Below, piece by piece: positions 7,736 to 7,833 of a stretch of DNA of 7,833 nt. The number at the start of each line of letters is the position of its first letter. Position 1 is the first letter of the stretch. Origin of the DNA: Acidobacteriota bacterium (lineage in GTDB: Bacteria > Acidobacteriota > Terriglobia > Terriglobales > SCQP01); contig JAKAOE010000073.1 in assembly GCA_021823305.1 (NCBI GenBank), positions 1 through 7,833 of the forward strand, written 5' to 3'. Under the pieces are notes generated by a model. That model saw only the letters and a list, made by a program, of their open reading frames with translations. It made no database searches and was not told the DNA's origin. Position numbers and translations under genes: made by a program.

Positions 7736-7833
7736 CTAGGGGACGTTGCGGATGCCGAGGATGGTGTTGCGGAGGAGGCGGTGGATGTCGGAGGGGGAGG
7801 GGGGCGGGCTGGGGTTGGGCGGGGCGGCAGATC
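7736..7833 (-). CDS. C-terminal end of an unidentified protein, partial
   Basis: A - strand frame open to the right edge ends at a TAG (7738-7736). The visible 31 residues are a Pro/Ser-rich stretch (PPNPSPPPSPS) followed by DIHRLLRNTILGIRNVP. Nearly every codon ends in C, as expected for a real gene in this genome, and the frame stops exactly where the AT-rich promoter region begins. Too little is present to name a family. It lies upstream of hsp20 in the same direction but is separated by the promoter and so is probably a different transcription unit. Confidence 0.55.
   Translation of the reverse strand, partial: SAAPPNPSPPPSPSDIHRLLRNTILGIRNVP

Overview
The window comes from a GC-rich bacterial chromosome in which most codons of the core genes end in G or C. 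The gene types, a KdpC with a long central insertion, and a DUF4118 sensor kinase without the KdpD N-terminal domain together suggest Acidobacteriota or a similar soil lineage. That assignment is inference from memory of families, not a search result. No rRNA, tRNA, CRISPR array or insertion sequence is visible.

Left part, + strand: the window opens inside kdpC, the C subunit of the Kdp K+-pumping ATPase, whose N-terminal membrane anchor lies off the left edge. Next comes a two-gene type II toxin-antitoxin cassette, a RelE/HigB (Gp49-like) toxin followed by an overlapping XRE-type antitoxin. Its codon use is noticeably less GC-biased than that of clpB or kdpD. It sits exactly between kdpC and the convergent two-component genes. 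A small palindrome upstream of the toxin is a possible operator.

Rest of the window, - strand, read right to left: the last codons of an unidentified gene (7736 to the right edge), an AT-rich control region with a near-consensus sigma-70 promoter, then hsp20, clpB, htpX, a kdpD-like kinase and kdpE. The spacings are 106 bp (hsp20-clpB, with strong inverted repeats), 14 bp (clpB-htpX), 24 bp (htpX-kdpD) and a 29-bp overlap (kdpD-kdpE). This looks like one long transcription unit joining cytoplasmic protein rescue (Hsp20 holdase, ClpB disaggregase), membrane protein quality control (HtpX protease) and the K+/turgor-responsive Kdp regulators.

The most interesting element is the roughly 46-nt hsp20 leader. 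If transcription starts about 7 nt after the predicted -10 box, the RNA begins at a 12-nt arm that pairs with the Shine-Dalgarno region as an interrupted helix: ten pairs, two A/A mismatches, and four U's facing GGAA. The helix encloses a perfect 5-bp hairpin. This is the architecture of a fourU-like RNA thermometer and would make translation of the first gene of the heat-shock operon temperature-dependent.
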